Shown: positions 7,815 through 16,579, counted from the stretch's first letter. The stretch is 64,000 nucleotides of DNA from JAQGMJ01 sp036498945 (GCA_036498945.1 DASYEQ010000107.1:85654-149653); one strand, 5' to 3'. Notes: generated by a model not told the origin, from the letters alone. Numbers and translations: made by a program.

Positions 7815-9083
7815 ATGGGCCAGACCATTGCTGAAAAAATCCTCGAACGCCATCTGCTTGATGACAAGGACAAGGCCGAGCCTGGCCGCGTCGTGCGCGC
7901 CAAGGTGGATTTCGTGCTGTTCAACGACGCCAACGGGCCGGTGGCTTTTCGCCACTTCGCCAACATGGGCGGCACCAAGGTTGCGGTGCCCGACAAGGTC
8001 GGCCTGGTGTGCGACCATTTCGCGCCCGCGCCTTCGGCGGCCGGCGCGCGCATGCTGCGCGACATGCGCAGCTTCGCGCGCGACAAGGGCATCAAGCATT
8101 TCTTCGACGTGGGCAAGGGCGGCATCGAGCACACGCTGATCCCCGAGATGGGCCTGATCGGCCCCGGCGACTTGGTGGCGGGTGGCGATTCGCATACCGG
8201 CACCGCCGGCGCCTACAACGCCTTCGGTACCGGCATGAGCTGGGCCGGCATGGCCGCCATCATGATGCTGGATGAGACCTGGTTCCGCGTGCCGGAGTCG
8301 ATGCGATTTCACCTGCACGGCAAGAAGGCGCCCTACATCACCGGCAAGGACGTGATTCTCAAGTGCCTGCAGGACCTGGGTGTGGATGGCGCGCTGTACC
8401 GCTCGATGGAGTTTGCGGGCCCCGGCATTTCCGAGTTCAATATCGACGAGCGTATGGGCATTTGCAACATGGTGGTAGAGGCGGGGGGCAAGACCGGCAT
8501 CGTCGAAGCCGATGAGCAGACCGAAGCCTGGGCCAAGGCTACCTGCAAGCGTCCCTACACGCTGACCAATGCCGACGCGGACGCGGAGTATTACTCGCGC
8601 CACGACTACGATCTGTCGAAGATGGTGCCGATGGTCGCCAAGCCCTATTCGCCGGATAACGTGGTGCCGGTGAGCGAGATCCAGCCTGGCGTCAAGCTCG
8701 ACCAGGTCTACATGGGCAATTGCGCCAACGGCACGATTTCCGACCTGCGCCAGATCGCCAGCGTGCTCAAGGGCCGCAAAGTGGCGAAGTGGACACGCGT
8801 GATGATCGTGCCCGCCACGCAAAAGATCTACAAGGAGGCGATGGACGAAGGCCTGATTGAGCAGTTCATCGACGCCGGCGCTGCCGTTTCCACGCCCACC
8901 TGCGGCGCCTGCTTCGGCGGCCACAACGGCGCTCTCGATGACGGCGAAGTGGCCTTCGCCACCATCAACCGCAACTTCAAGGGCCGCGCGGGCCACGCCG
9001 GGGCGCAGGTCTATCTCGGCAATTCCTATGTCGCCGCCGCCAGCGCCGTCGCCGGCGAAATCATCGACCCCGCCAAACTTTGA
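7815..9083 (+). CDS. LeuC-type hydro-lyase large subunit (isopropylmalate dehydratase/DmdA-like)
   Basis: The product has 422 residues, the short prokaryotic/archaeal-type length rather than the ~470 of enterobacterial LeuC. The [4Fe-4S] ligands are visible as Cys303 (GNCANG) and Cys363/Cys366 (TCGAC). Other aconitase-family motifs are FRHFANMGG near the start and AGGDSHTGTAG, which contains the HT pair near the cluster. The family members (LeuC, homoaconitase, dimethylmaleate hydratase DmdA) add or remove water across a maleate-type double bond. It lies 12 bp after the lyase and 12 bp before its small subunit. A leucine-biosynthesis role is unlikely because leuA and leuB are absent and catabolic genes surround it. 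The substrate is inferred only from context. Confidence 0.85.
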   Translation: MGQTIAEKILERHLLDDKDKAEPGRVVRAKVDFVLFNDANGPVAFRHFANMGGTKVAVPDKVGLVCDHFAPAPSAAGARMLRDMRSFARDKGIKHFFDVGKGGIEHTLIPEMGLIGPGDLVAGGDSHTGTAGAYNAFGTGMSWAGMAAIMMLDETWFRVPESMRFHLHGKKAPYITGKDVILKCLQDLGVDGALYRSMEFAGPGISEFNIDERMGICNMVVEAGGKTGIVEADEQTEAWAKATCKRPYTLTNADADAEYYSRHDYDLSKMVPMVAKPYSPDNVVPVSEIQPGVKLDQVYMGNCANGTISDLRQIASVLKGRKVAKWTRVMIVPATQKIYKEAMDEGLIEQFIDAGAAVSTPTCGACFGGHNGALDDGEVAFATINRNFKGRAGHAGAQVYLGNSYVAAASAVAGEIIDPAKL

Positions 9084-9095
9084 GGAGCTAAAGAA

Positions 9096-9602
9096 ATGAA
9101 ATTCAAAGGCACCATACAAAAGCTCGGTGACTCGGTCGATACCGACGGCATGATTGCCGGCCGCTACCTTTCGATTCTCGATCCGAAGGAACTGGCCAAG
9201 CATATCTTCGAAGAGACGATCCCCGACTTCACCAGGCGCGTGAAGCCGGGCGACGTGATCGTCGCCGGCAAGAACTTCGGCTGCGGCTCCGGCCGCGAGC
9301 AGGCGCCGTTCGCGCTCAAGGCGCTAGGTATCAGCTGCATTGTCGCCACCAGCTTTTCGCGCACCTTCTACCGCATGGCGATCGACCTTGGCTTACCGAT
9401 TCTCGAGAGCGCGGAGGTCGCGGCCGCCGCGCTGCAAGGGCAGACCATCGAAGGCGATACTGCCACCGGCGAAGTGAAGATCGACGGCAAGACGTTCAGG
9501 GTCGAACCGATGCCACAGTTCATCCAGGAAATCATCGACATGGGCGGCATCGTCGACTGGGTGAAAAAGGAAGTCGCAGCGCGCGCCAAGGCAGCGGCCT
9601 GA
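9096..9602 (+). CDS. LeuD-type hydro-lyase small subunit (DmdB-like)
   Basis: The product has 168 residues, the compact LeuD2/homoaconitase small-subunit form. It forms the swivelling domain: GDSVDTDGMIAGRYL at residues 10-24, then GKNFGCGSGREQAPFALK, in which the Ser and Arg of GSGRE reach into the active site of the large subunit. The loop that decides specificity in this family (YLxx after GR) reads YLSI here, which is not the common isopropylmalate version I know, so a different substrate is plausible. The ATG at 9096 follows GAGGAGCTAAAGAA. It probably forms a heterodimer or heterotetramer with the preceding gene product. Confidence 0.85.
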   Translation: MKFKGTIQKLGDSVDTDGMIAGRYLSILDPKELAKHIFEETIPDFTRRVKPGDVIVAGKNFGCGSGREQAPFALKALGISCIVATSFSRTFYRMAIDLGLPILESAEVAAAALQGQTIEGDTATGEVKIDGKTFRVEPMPQFIQEIIDMGGIVDWVKKEVAARAKAAA

Positions 9603-9618
9603 CGCCTGAGGAGACGCG

Positions 9619-10776
9619 ATGAAACAGGTGAAGATACCCGCCGTGTTCATGCGCGGCGGCACCAGCAAGGGGCTGATGATCCAGAAAAAGGATCTGCCGG
9701 CCGACCGCGCGCAATGGGATACGATCTTCCTTGGCGCCCTAGGCAGCCCCGATCCCTACATGCGCCAATTGGACGGCATGGGCGGTGGCTTGTCCTCGCT
9801 CTCCAAGGTGTGCGTGATCGGCCCGCCGACGCGGCCGGACGCGGACGTGGACTATACCTTCGCGCAAATCCTGGTCGACAAGTCGCACGTGGACTACAGC
9901 GCGCTGTGCGGCAACATGACCGCCGCCGTCGGCCCCTTCGCACTGGACGAGGGCATGGTATCTGCCGACGGCAAGAGCACCAGCGTACGCATCCACAACA
10001 CCAACACCAACAAGGTGATCGTCGCGCATTTCCCGGTCGAGGAAGGCGTGGCCGCGGTGGATGGCGAGCTGGAGATTCCGGGCGTGGCCGGCACCGGTGC
10101 GCCGCTGCGCCTCGACTTTCTCGACCCCGGCGGCGCCTCTACCGGCAAGCTATTGCCCACGGGCAAGGTGCTGGAACGGCTGGCGGTGCCGGGCCTGGGT
10201 GAAATCGAAGCCTCCCTGATCGACGCCTCGAACGCCTGCGTGTTCGTGCGCACCTGCGATTTGGGCATTACCGGGCGCGAACTGCCGGGCGAGATCGAAG
10301 AGGATCGCGATTTGATGGCGAAGCTCTCCGCCATTCGCGTCGCTGCTTCCATTCGCATGGGCCTGGCGAGCAACGAGACGGAGGCGCTGAAAAAGACCAC
10401 GGTGCCCTTTATCGCCTTCGTCGCACCACCCTCGGATACGCAGATTCTGTCCAAGGCGACGATTGCCGGCACCGATGTGGACCTGGTGGCGCGAGCGATT
10501 TCCAACGGCCAGCCGCATCGCGCGCTGCCGTTGGGTGTCTCCATGTGCATGGCGGTGGCCGCGCGCCTGGAGGGCAGCGTGGTGTACCAGGCCACGCGTC
10601 CGGAGGCACGTGATGCCGGCGACATCCGCATCGCCATGCCCTCGGGCGTGCTGCGGGTGGCGGCGGAGGTGGCGCAGGAAAACGGTCAGTGGAAGGTGCT
10701 GCGCGGCGGCTTTTATCGCACCCAGCGGCGCCTGTTCGAAGGCAACTTGCTGGTGCGCGGCAGCGCGAAAGCTTGA
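9619..10776 (+). CDS. PrpF/Mii-family double-bond isomerase (methylaconitate or methylitaconate isomerase type)
   Basis: The product has 385 residues, as in PrpF. It has two diaminopimelate-epimerase-like halves. The N-terminus has VFMRGGTSKGL, the substrate-carboxylate loop. Lys63 (SSLSKV) and Cys97 (SALCGN) are 34 residues apart, the same spacing as the catalytic Lys/Cys pair described for PrpF and for 3-methylitaconate delta-isomerase. The family moves a C=C bond in an unsaturated di- or tricarboxylic acid (methylaconitate, methylitaconate, oxalomesaconate). It lies 16 bp after the hydro-lyase small subunit with GAGGAGACGCG as ribosome site. Oxalomesaconate tautomerase (GalD) is the alternative, but no gallate or protocatechuate cleavage gene is nearby. 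Confidence 0.85.
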   Translation: MKQVKIPAVFMRGGTSKGLMIQKKDLPADRAQWDTIFLGALGSPDPYMRQLDGMGGGLSSLSKVCVIGPPTRPDADVDYTFAQILVDKSHVDYSALCGNMTAAVGPFALDEGMVSADGKSTSVRIHNTNTNKVIVAHFPVEEGVAAVDGELEIPGVAGTGAPLRLDFLDPGGASTGKLLPTGKVLERLAVPGLGEIEASLIDASNACVFVRTCDLGITGRELPGEIEEDRDLMAKLSAIRVAASIRMGLASNETEALKKTTVPFIAFVAPPSDTQILSKATIAGTDVDLVARAISNGQPHRALPLGVSMCMAVAARLEGSVVYQATRPEARDAGDIRIAMPSGVLRVAAEVAQENGQWKVLRGGFYRTQRRLFEGNLLVRGSAKA

Positions 10777-10791
10777 TAAGGCGGAGACAAG

Positions 10792-12294
10792 ATGGCTGAA
10801 GTGGGCAAACAAAACTGGGATGTGATCGTGGTCGGCGGCGGCAATGCTGCCCTGTGCGCGGCGATTACCGCGGCCGAAGAAGGCGCGAAAGTATTGGTGC
10901 TGGAGCGCGCGCCGCAGGAAGAGCGCGGCGGCAACAGCACCTACACCGAGGGCCTGATGCGCTTCGTCTACAACGGCGCCGACGATATCCGCAAGCTGGC
11001 CCCGCACCTGACCGACAAGGAAATGGAGTCGAGCGACTTCGGCAGCTATACCGAAGAGCAGTTTTTCGACGACATGGCGCGCATCACGCAAAACCGCACC
11101 GACCCTGACCTGTGCGAGCTCCTGGTCAAGGGCAGCAACCCGGCTTTGCACTGGCTGGTGGCGCACGGCATCAAGTTCGAGCCGCAATTTGGCCGCCAGG
11201 CGTTCAACATCGACGGCAAGTACAAGTTCTGGGGCGGCGCCACCATGGCCGCCTGGAGCGGTGGCCCCGGCCTGGTGGATGGCCTGTACAAGGCGGCGGA
11301 AAAGGCTGGCGTCACCGTGGTGTACGACGCCTGGGTGAAAGACCTGGTGCAGGACGAAGGTGTCACCACCGGCGTCAAGGTACGCCTGGATGGCGTGACG
11401 CAGACGCTCGGTGCGCGCGCCGTGGTACTGGCCTGCGGCGGCTTCGAGGCCAATACCGAGTGGCGTGGCCGCTACCTCGGCAAGGGCTGGGACCTGGCGA
11501 AGGTGCGCGGCACCCGCTTCAACACCGGCGACGGCCTCTCCATGGCCTTGCGCGCCGGCGCGCAGCCACGCGGCCACTGGTCCGGCGCGCACGCAGTGGG
11601 CTGGGAGCGCTACGCCTCCGACTTCGGCGACTACGCATTGACCAACGACTACGAGCGCGACAGCTATCCGTTCTCGATCATCGTCAATACCGACGGCAAG
11701 CGCTTCCTCGACGAAGGTGCGGATTTCCGCAACTACACCTACGCCAAGTACGGCCAGATCATTCTCGAGCAGCCGGGCCAGTGCGCCTGGCAGATCTACG
11801 ACGCCAGCGTCCTGCACCTGTTGCGCCCGGAATACCGCACCAAGCATGTCACCAAGGTGATCGCCAATACCATCGAGGAACTGGCCGACAAGATGGAAGG
11901 CGTGAACAAGGAGCAGTTGCTCAAGACCATCCGCGACTACAACGCCGCGGTCAAGACCGATGCCCCCTTCAATCCCAATGTCAAGGACGGCCGCAGTGCA
12001 GACGGCCTGCCGGTACCGCGCTCCAACTGGGCCAACCCGATCGTCAACGCGCCGTTCCACGCCTATGCCATCACCTGCGGCATCACTTTCACCTTTGGTG
12101 GCGTGCGCATTTCCAATGATGCTGAAGTGGTGAACACCAATCACGAGCTGATGCCGGGCCTCTTTGCCGCCGGCGAGATGGTCGGCGGGCTGTTCTATTT
12201 CAATTATCCCGGCGCCACCGGCCTCACCAGCGGTGCGGTATTCGGGCGCATTGCCGGGAAAAGCGCGGGCAAATATGCCAAGGAGAAGCGCTGA
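10792..12294 (+). CDS. TcuA-like FAD-dependent dehydrogenase 2
   Basis: The product has 500 residues and is clearly a paralogue of the gene at 5347. The same blocks align along the full length, for example VVGGGNAALCAAITAAEEGA, RGGNSTYTEG, LACGGFEANTEWRGRYLGKG, RGTRFNTGDGLSMAL and NYPGATGLTSGAVFGR. The differences lie mostly in surface regions and in the ~120-160 segment (HGIKFEPQFGRQAF against VGVRFMPNYGRQAY), so the two may act on successive intermediates or stereoisomers. It is the last gene of the operon; a strong terminator follows 54 bp after the stop. The start ATG at 10792 has GGAGACAAG just upstream. Confidence 0.85.
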   Translation: MAEVGKQNWDVIVVGGGNAALCAAITAAEEGAKVLVLERAPQEERGGNSTYTEGLMRFVYNGADDIRKLAPHLTDKEMESSDFGSYTEEQFFDDMARITQNRTDPDLCELLVKGSNPALHWLVAHGIKFEPQFGRQAFNIDGKYKFWGGATMAAWSGGPGLVDGLYKAAEKAGVTVVYDAWVKDLVQDEGVTTGVKVRLDGVTQTLGARAVVLACGGFEANTEWRGRYLGKGWDLAKVRGTRFNTGDGLSMALRAGAQPRGHWSGAHAVGWERYASDFGDYALTNDYERDSYPFSIIVNTDGKRFLDEGADFRNYTYAKYGQIILEQPGQCAWQIYDASVLHLLRPEYRTKHVTKVIANTIEELADKMEGVNKEQLLKTIRDYNAAVKTDAPFNPNVKDGRSADGLPVPRSNWANPIVNAPFHAYAITCGITFTFGGVRISNDAEVVNTNHELMPGLFAAGEMVGGLFYFNYPGATGLTSGAVFGRIAGKSAGKYAKEKR

Positions 12295-12348
12295 CAGGTT
12301 TGTTGTCGTACCCCTTCTTTGGGCGGTGTAACGGCTGCCCACGGAACT

Positions 12349-12373
12349 AGCCGCCTTCGGGCGGCTTTTTTTT
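12349..12373 (+). terminator. Rho-independent terminator of the plus-strand catabolic operon
   Basis: AGCCGCC, a TTCG tetraloop and GGCGGCT are followed by a run of eight T. This is a textbook intrinsic terminator 54 bp after the dehydrogenase stop. Confidence 0.95.
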
Positions 12374-12388
12374 GCGGCCGCGCAAATG

Positions 12389-12417
12389 AAAACGGGAGAG
12401 CAATGCTCTCCCGTTTT
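12389..12417 (-). terminator. Terminator of the minus-strand operon, probably bidirectional
   Basis: A perfect 13-bp stem, AAAACGGGAGAGC with its complement, encloses a 3-base loop. The A-start and T-end give a U-run on either strand. It lies 17 bp after the aconitase stop and separates the two convergent operons. Confidence 0.9.
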
Positions 12418-12434
12418 CTCGGACGCTCGCAGCG

Positions 12435-15146
12435 TCAGTGCTTGAACTCGCTCAGGATGAAGGGCAGGATGCCGCCATGGCTCACGTAGTCAATTTCCGC
12501 CGGCGTATCCAGCCGCAGGATGAGCGTTACGGCTTCGGTGGTGCTGTCTTTGCGATGGATGCGCAGCGTCACGGTTTGGCGCGGGCTTACCGCGGGCCCA
12601 AGACCCACAAGGTCGAAGGTTTCCCCTCCCGTGAGCTTGAGTGTGGCCGCGCTCACGCCTTCCGGCAACTGGCAGGGCAACACACCCAGCCCGACCAGAT
12701 TGCTGCGGTGGATACGTTCGAAGCTCCTCGCCACCACGGCTCGCACGCCCAGCAGGCGCGTGCCCTTGGCGGCCCAGTCGCGTGCGCTGCCGGTACCGTA
12801 TTCCTCGCCGGCGAAGACGAACAGCGGCACGCCTTCCTCCGCGTATTTCATTGCCGCGTCGAAGATCGGCATCTGCGCGCCATCGGGCTGGTGCTTCGTC
12901 ACACCGCCTTCGACGCCTGGCACCATCTGGTTGCGCAGGCGCACGTTGGCAAAGGCGCCGCGCACCATCACTTCATGATTCACGCGCCGCGCGCCGTAGT
13001 TGTTGAAATCCAGCGGCTTGACGCCGTGGCCGCCGAGATAAAGCCCGGCCGGACCGCCTGCCTTGATATTGCCGATCGGGCTGATGTGGTCGGTGGTAAT
13101 CGAATCGCCGAGGATGGCGATGGCGCGCCCGCCGGTGTAGTCGCGCAGGCTGGTGCCCTGCAACTTCGGATCGGTGAGAAAGGGCGGGCGCTTGATGTAG
13201 AGCGACTGCGGGTTCCAGGGAAACAGTTCGCCGGTGGCGCCGGGCACTTCGCCCCAATACGGATTGGTGCGGTCGAAGTCCATTTCATAGACTTCGCGAT
13301 AGTGGCGTGGGTCGGCAGCAATCGCCATCGCGGCATTCAGTTCGACGGCGCTCGGCCAGACGTCGCGCAAATACACCGGCTTGCCATCGTGACCGATGCC
13401 CAGCGGCTCGGCCTCAAGATCGATGTCGATGCGCCCGGCCAGCGCGAACGCCACCACCAGCGGCGGGCTGGCGAGAAAGGCGGCGCGCACCTGCGGATGG
13501 ATGCGCGCTTCGAAATTGCGGTTGCCGGAGAGCACCGCGCAAGCCACCAGGTCTTCGGCGGCAATCTGCTCTTCCAGCTTGGTGTCGATCGGGCCGGAGG
13601 CGCCGACGCAGGTGGTGCAGCTATAGCCGACAATGTTGTAGCCCAGCGCATCAAGCGCCGGCTGCAGCCCGGCGGCCTCCAGGTATTTGCTCACCACGCG
13701 CGAGCCGGGGGCAAGGGAAGGCTTGACCCACGGCCGCACCTGCAAGCCGCGTTCAACCGCCTTTTTCGCCACAAGGCCAGCCGCAAGCATCACGCTGGGA
13801 TTGGAGGTGTTGGTGCAGGACGTGATCGCCGCGATGACGATGCGCCCATCGCGCAAGGCCGTCTCCGTTTCACGCTCGGCCACCGCGACATCGCCATCCT
13901 CCGGCAGCGCTCGGCCATAGCCGCCTTCGGTAGCGGGCGTGCGCAGGGCACGGGCGAAGGTCGCCTTGAGTTCCGGCAGCGGAATGCGGTCCTGCGGCCG
14001 CTTCGGGCCGGCGACCGCGGGGACGATCTGCGAGAGGTCCAGAGTCAGCACCGCTGTGTAGTCGATCTCTCCGAGGTGATGCGCGCCGAATAGCCCCTGC
14101 GCGCGATAGTAGGCTTCGACCGCGCGCACGTCTGCCTCCGGCCGCCCGGTCTGGCGCAGGAAGTTGCAGGTCTGCTCATCCACCGGGAAAAAGCCGATGG
14201 TCGCGCCATACTCCACCGCCATGTTGGAAATCGTCGCGCGATCCGGCACTGTCAGATGTGCCGCGCCGGTGCCGAAGAATTCGACGAACTTGCCCACCAC
14301 CTTGGCCAGGCGCAGCATCTGGGTGACGTGCAACACCAGGTCAGTTGACGTCACGCCCGGCTTGAGCGCGCCGGTGATGTTCACGCCCACCACATCAGGT
14401 GTCAGCATGTAGACCGGCTGGCCGAGCGTGGCGGCGGCGGCCTCGATGCCGCCCACGCCCCAGCCGACGGTGCCCAGGCCCGCGATCATGCAGGTGTGCG
14501 AATCGGTGCCCACCAGCGTATCCGGATACGCTGTGCCGTCGCGCACGATCAGGCCAGGCGCGAAATATTCGAGATTGATCTGGTGCAGGATGCCGAAGCC
14601 GGGTGGGATCAGGCGCACGCCTTTGAAGGCCTGCACAGCCCATTTGACGAAAGCGAAGCGCTCCTTGTTGCGCTCGACTTCGAGCTGCATGTTGCGCAGC
14701 AGGGCATCGGAGGAGCCGGCGTAATCGACCGTCAGCGTGTGGTCCAGCGTCATGTCCACCGGCACCTGCGGCTGCACCTGTTGCGGGTCGCCGCCGCGTT
14801 CCTGCACCGCATCGCGCATCGAGGTCAGGTCGCCAAGAAGTGGAATGCCGGCCGCGCAATTGAGCACCACGCGGCCGACGACAAAGGGAATCTCTTCGGT
14901 GCGCGGCGCGTTCGGCTTCCAGTCCGCCAGCGCGCGCACGCTGTGCTCCTCCACCTTGCGGCCGTCGCAATTGCGCAGCAAGGACTCCAGCACCACGCGG
15001 ATGGAGACCGGCAGGCGCGCGAGCGAGCCCGCTCCCTGTGCCTCCAGGCGATTGAGGGCGTAGTAAGAGATGGGGCGCGAGAGACCATAGGCGCCGCCGC
15101 CAAGATCGAGATCGGCGCGGCAGAGGTCGCGCAGCGGTTGGGACAT
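12435..15146 (-). CDS. Aconitase-family hydratase (AcnA/IRP type) with altered substrate-site motif
   Basis: The product has 903 residues, full length for AcnA. Cluster ligands are present: Cys444 in TSCTNTSNP, and Cys510/Cys513 in YSCTTCVG. The DH pair (VDMTLDH), TDSHT, and the C-terminal swivel motif GTGSARDWAAKG are also intact, so it should carry a [4Fe-4S] cluster and be active. The usual RVLxQDFTGVPAVVDLAAMRDA block, however, reads RVVLNCAAGIPLLGDLTSMRDA: the Gln-Asp pair is replaced by Asn96-Cys97. In aconitases this Gln touches the substrate, and in AcnD (methylcitrate dehydratase) the position also differs. A specialised hydratase acting on the cluster's own acid is therefore more likely than housekeeping aconitase. 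It is last in the minus-strand operon, 21 bp after the PrpD-like gene. Confidence 0.85.
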   Translation of the reverse strand: MSQPLRDLCRADLDLGGGAYGLSRPISYYALNRLEAQGAGSLARLPVSIRVVLESLLRNCDGRKVEEHSVRALADWKPNAPRTEEIPFVVGRVVLNCAAGIPLLGDLTSMRDAVQERGGDPQQVQPQVPVDMTLDHTLTVDYAGSSDALLRNMQLEVERNKERFAFVKWAVQAFKGVRLIPPGFGILHQINLEYFAPGLIVRDGTAYPDTLVGTDSHTCMIAGLGTVGWGVGGIEAAAATLGQPVYMLTPDVVGVNITGALKPGVTSTDLVLHVTQMLRLAKVVGKFVEFFGTGAAHLTVPDRATISNMAVEYGATIGFFPVDEQTCNFLRQTGRPEADVRAVEAYYRAQGLFGAHHLGEIDYTAVLTLDLSQIVPAVAGPKRPQDRIPLPELKATFARALRTPATEGGYGRALPEDGDVAVAERETETALRDGRIVIAAITSCTNTSNPSVMLAAGLVAKKAVERGLQVRPWVKPSLAPGSRVVSKYLEAAGLQPALDALGYNIVGYSCTTCVGASGPIDTKLEEQIAAEDLVACAVLSGNRNFEARIHPQVRAAFLASPPLVVAFALAGRIDIDLEAEPLGIGHDGKPVYLRDVWPSAVELNAAMAIAADPRHYREVYEMDFDRTNPYWGEVPGATGELFPWNPQSLYIKRPPFLTDPKLQGTSLRDYTGGRAIAILGDSITTDHISPIGNIKAGGPAGLYLGGHGVKPLDFNNYGARRVNHEVMVRGAFANVRLRNQMVPGVEGGVTKHQPDGAQMPIFDAAMKYAEEGVPLFVFAGEEYGTGSARDWAAKGTRLLGVRAVVARSFERIHRSNLVGLGVLPCQLPEGVSAATLKLTGGETFDLVGLGPAVSPRQTVTLRIHRKDSTTEAVTLILRLDTPAEIDYVSHGGILPFILSEFKH

Positions 15147-15167
15147 GAAATGCCTTTTATCGTTCGG

Positions 15168-16577
15168 CTAGGATTGCAGCAGGGTGGCCAGTTCGCCCGT
15201 ATTCTTCAGGTTCGCTGCGCCGCGCACGGCGGCAAGCACCTTGTCCGCAGCTTCATCGGAAATCACATTTTTTGCAAGGCGGCGGAATTTCGCTTCGCGT
15301 TCCGGCGGCGTGCATGGATCGGCCGGCATGCCGTGCGGGTCGAGCAGGGCGCTTTGCAGCTTGCGGCCGTCGGCCAGTTCCACTTCGACGCGCGCGCCGT
15401 AATGCTTGGGATGCGCCGCTTCCATCTCCGGGTCGGCATAAAGCTCGACACGAGTGGCGAGCGCGCGGCGCGCCGCATCGTCGAGGTTGGCGTTCCGGTA
15501 CATCTCCGGGTCTTGCGGGTCGGCGGTGAGGGCGACTGCGGCACAGTAGGGAAAACTGTATTGCGCCCCCATGGTGTCCGGCGGCGCTACCGCGCCGTTG
15601 TTGCGTGCCGCGTAGGCGGAGACGCCGATGCGCACCTTGCGTACCTGTGCGGCCGCCAGCGGTTTCTCTCCGCGTAGGGCCACCAGTTGCTGCACCGAGG
15701 ACTGGATCCAGCTGCAGCAGGGATAGACCTTGATGTAGATGCCGTCGGTCGCCCAGCTTTTTCCCAGGTTCCTGACCAGCGCGCCGGCGTCACGATCCGG
15801 TCCGCCGAAAACCTCCAGCAACCCGAACCTGCCGTCGATCGCGGAAGGCGGCGCGCTGAAATCGCGGCTCGCCAGTTGCGCCATGCGCACGGCCGACTCC
15901 GCCGCGCGGCCCGCATGCATCCGCTTCATCATGCCGCCGCCGGTGCCTGCAGCGTAGCTCTTGATGCCACAGGCGACCGAAACGCCGAGCCCGGCGGCGA
16001 TCTGCAATTGCGCCACCGTCAGCCCGCGCACGATGCCGCAGGCAATTGCCCCGGCTACCGGCCCGGTGAGGGTGGTCTTGTGAAAACCGCGATGCGCCAC
16101 GTCCAGGCCCAGGGCCATGCCCAGGCGCGCCATCGCCTCGTAACCGGCAATGATGCCCAGCACGAGGCGTTCGCCCGAGGCGCCGATACTCTCGGCGGTG
16201 GCCAGCACCGCCGGAATGATCACGCAGCCGGGATGGACGATGGGCTCATCCACCAGGTCGTCCAGTTCGAATCCGTGAATCGCCGTGCCGTTGCACAGGG
16301 CTGCTGCCGGCGCCGCCAGCTTCTGCTTCGTGCCGAAAACGGTAGCGACCCCGCGCGCTTCCTCCGCTGCCATCTCGTCGCGCAGAATCCGCGACCAAGG
16401 CTGGCCCGAGCCGAACAGCGCGCAGCCCAGCGTGTCCAGCAGGCAATGGCGCGCCATCTCCATCACCCGCTCCGGCACCGAATCCGCCGACAGCCCGTGC
16501 AGGAACTCGATCAGCTCCTGCGAGCGGGCATAGATGGCGAGTGTCGCCGGCGCAATGGCCGGAACGGCGCCGCTCAC
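15168..16577 (-). CDS. MmgE/PrpD-family protein 1
   Basis: The product has 469 residues. It has the family's alpha-helical N-terminal domain (RHCLLDTLGCALFGSG, GTAIHGFELDDLVDEPIVHPG), where the conserved Asp/His-rich loop lies at the active site, then LGVSVACGIKSYAAGTGGGMMKRMHAGRAA and a C-terminal alpha/beta domain. Family members include 2-methylcitrate dehydratase (PrpD), cis-aconitate decarboxylase and iminodisuccinate epimerase, all acting on branched poly-carboxylates. The start is the GTG at 16577, three bases after the preceding stop, with GGAG five bases upstream. It is translationally linked to the TPP decarboxylase genes and to the aconitase. Dehydration or epimerisation of a tricarboxylate is the likely reaction; the exact one cannot be told. 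Confidence 0.8.
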   Translation of the reverse strand: MSGAVPAIAPATLAIYARSQELIEFLHGLSADSVPERVMEMARHCLLDTLGCALFGSGQPWSRILRDEMAAEEARGVATVFGTKQKLAAPAAALCNGTAIHGFELDDLVDEPIVHPGCVIIPAVLATAESIGASGERLVLGIIAGYEAMARLGMALGLDVAHRGFHKTTLTGPVAGAIACGIVRGLTVAQLQIAAGLGVSVACGIKSYAAGTGGGMMKRMHAGRAAESAVRMAQLASRDFSAPPSAIDGRFGLLEVFGGPDRDAGALVRNLGKSWATDGIYIKVYPCCSWIQSSVQQLVALRGEKPLAAAQVRKVRIGVSAYAARNNGAVAPPDTMGAQYSFPYCAAVALTADPQDPEMYRNANLDDAARRALATRVELYADPEMEAAHPKHYGARVEVELADGRKLQSALLDPHGMPADPCTPPEREAKFRRLAKNVISDEAADKVLAAVRGAANLKNTGELATLLQS

Positions 16578-16579
16578 GA

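Noticed and set aside
9619..10776. Assigning the isomerase as oxalomesaconate tautomerase of gallate catabolism
   Set aside because: No ring-cleavage dioxygenase, LigJ-type hydratase or aldolase of that pathway is present; the neighbours fit the methylitaconate/methylaconitate type better.
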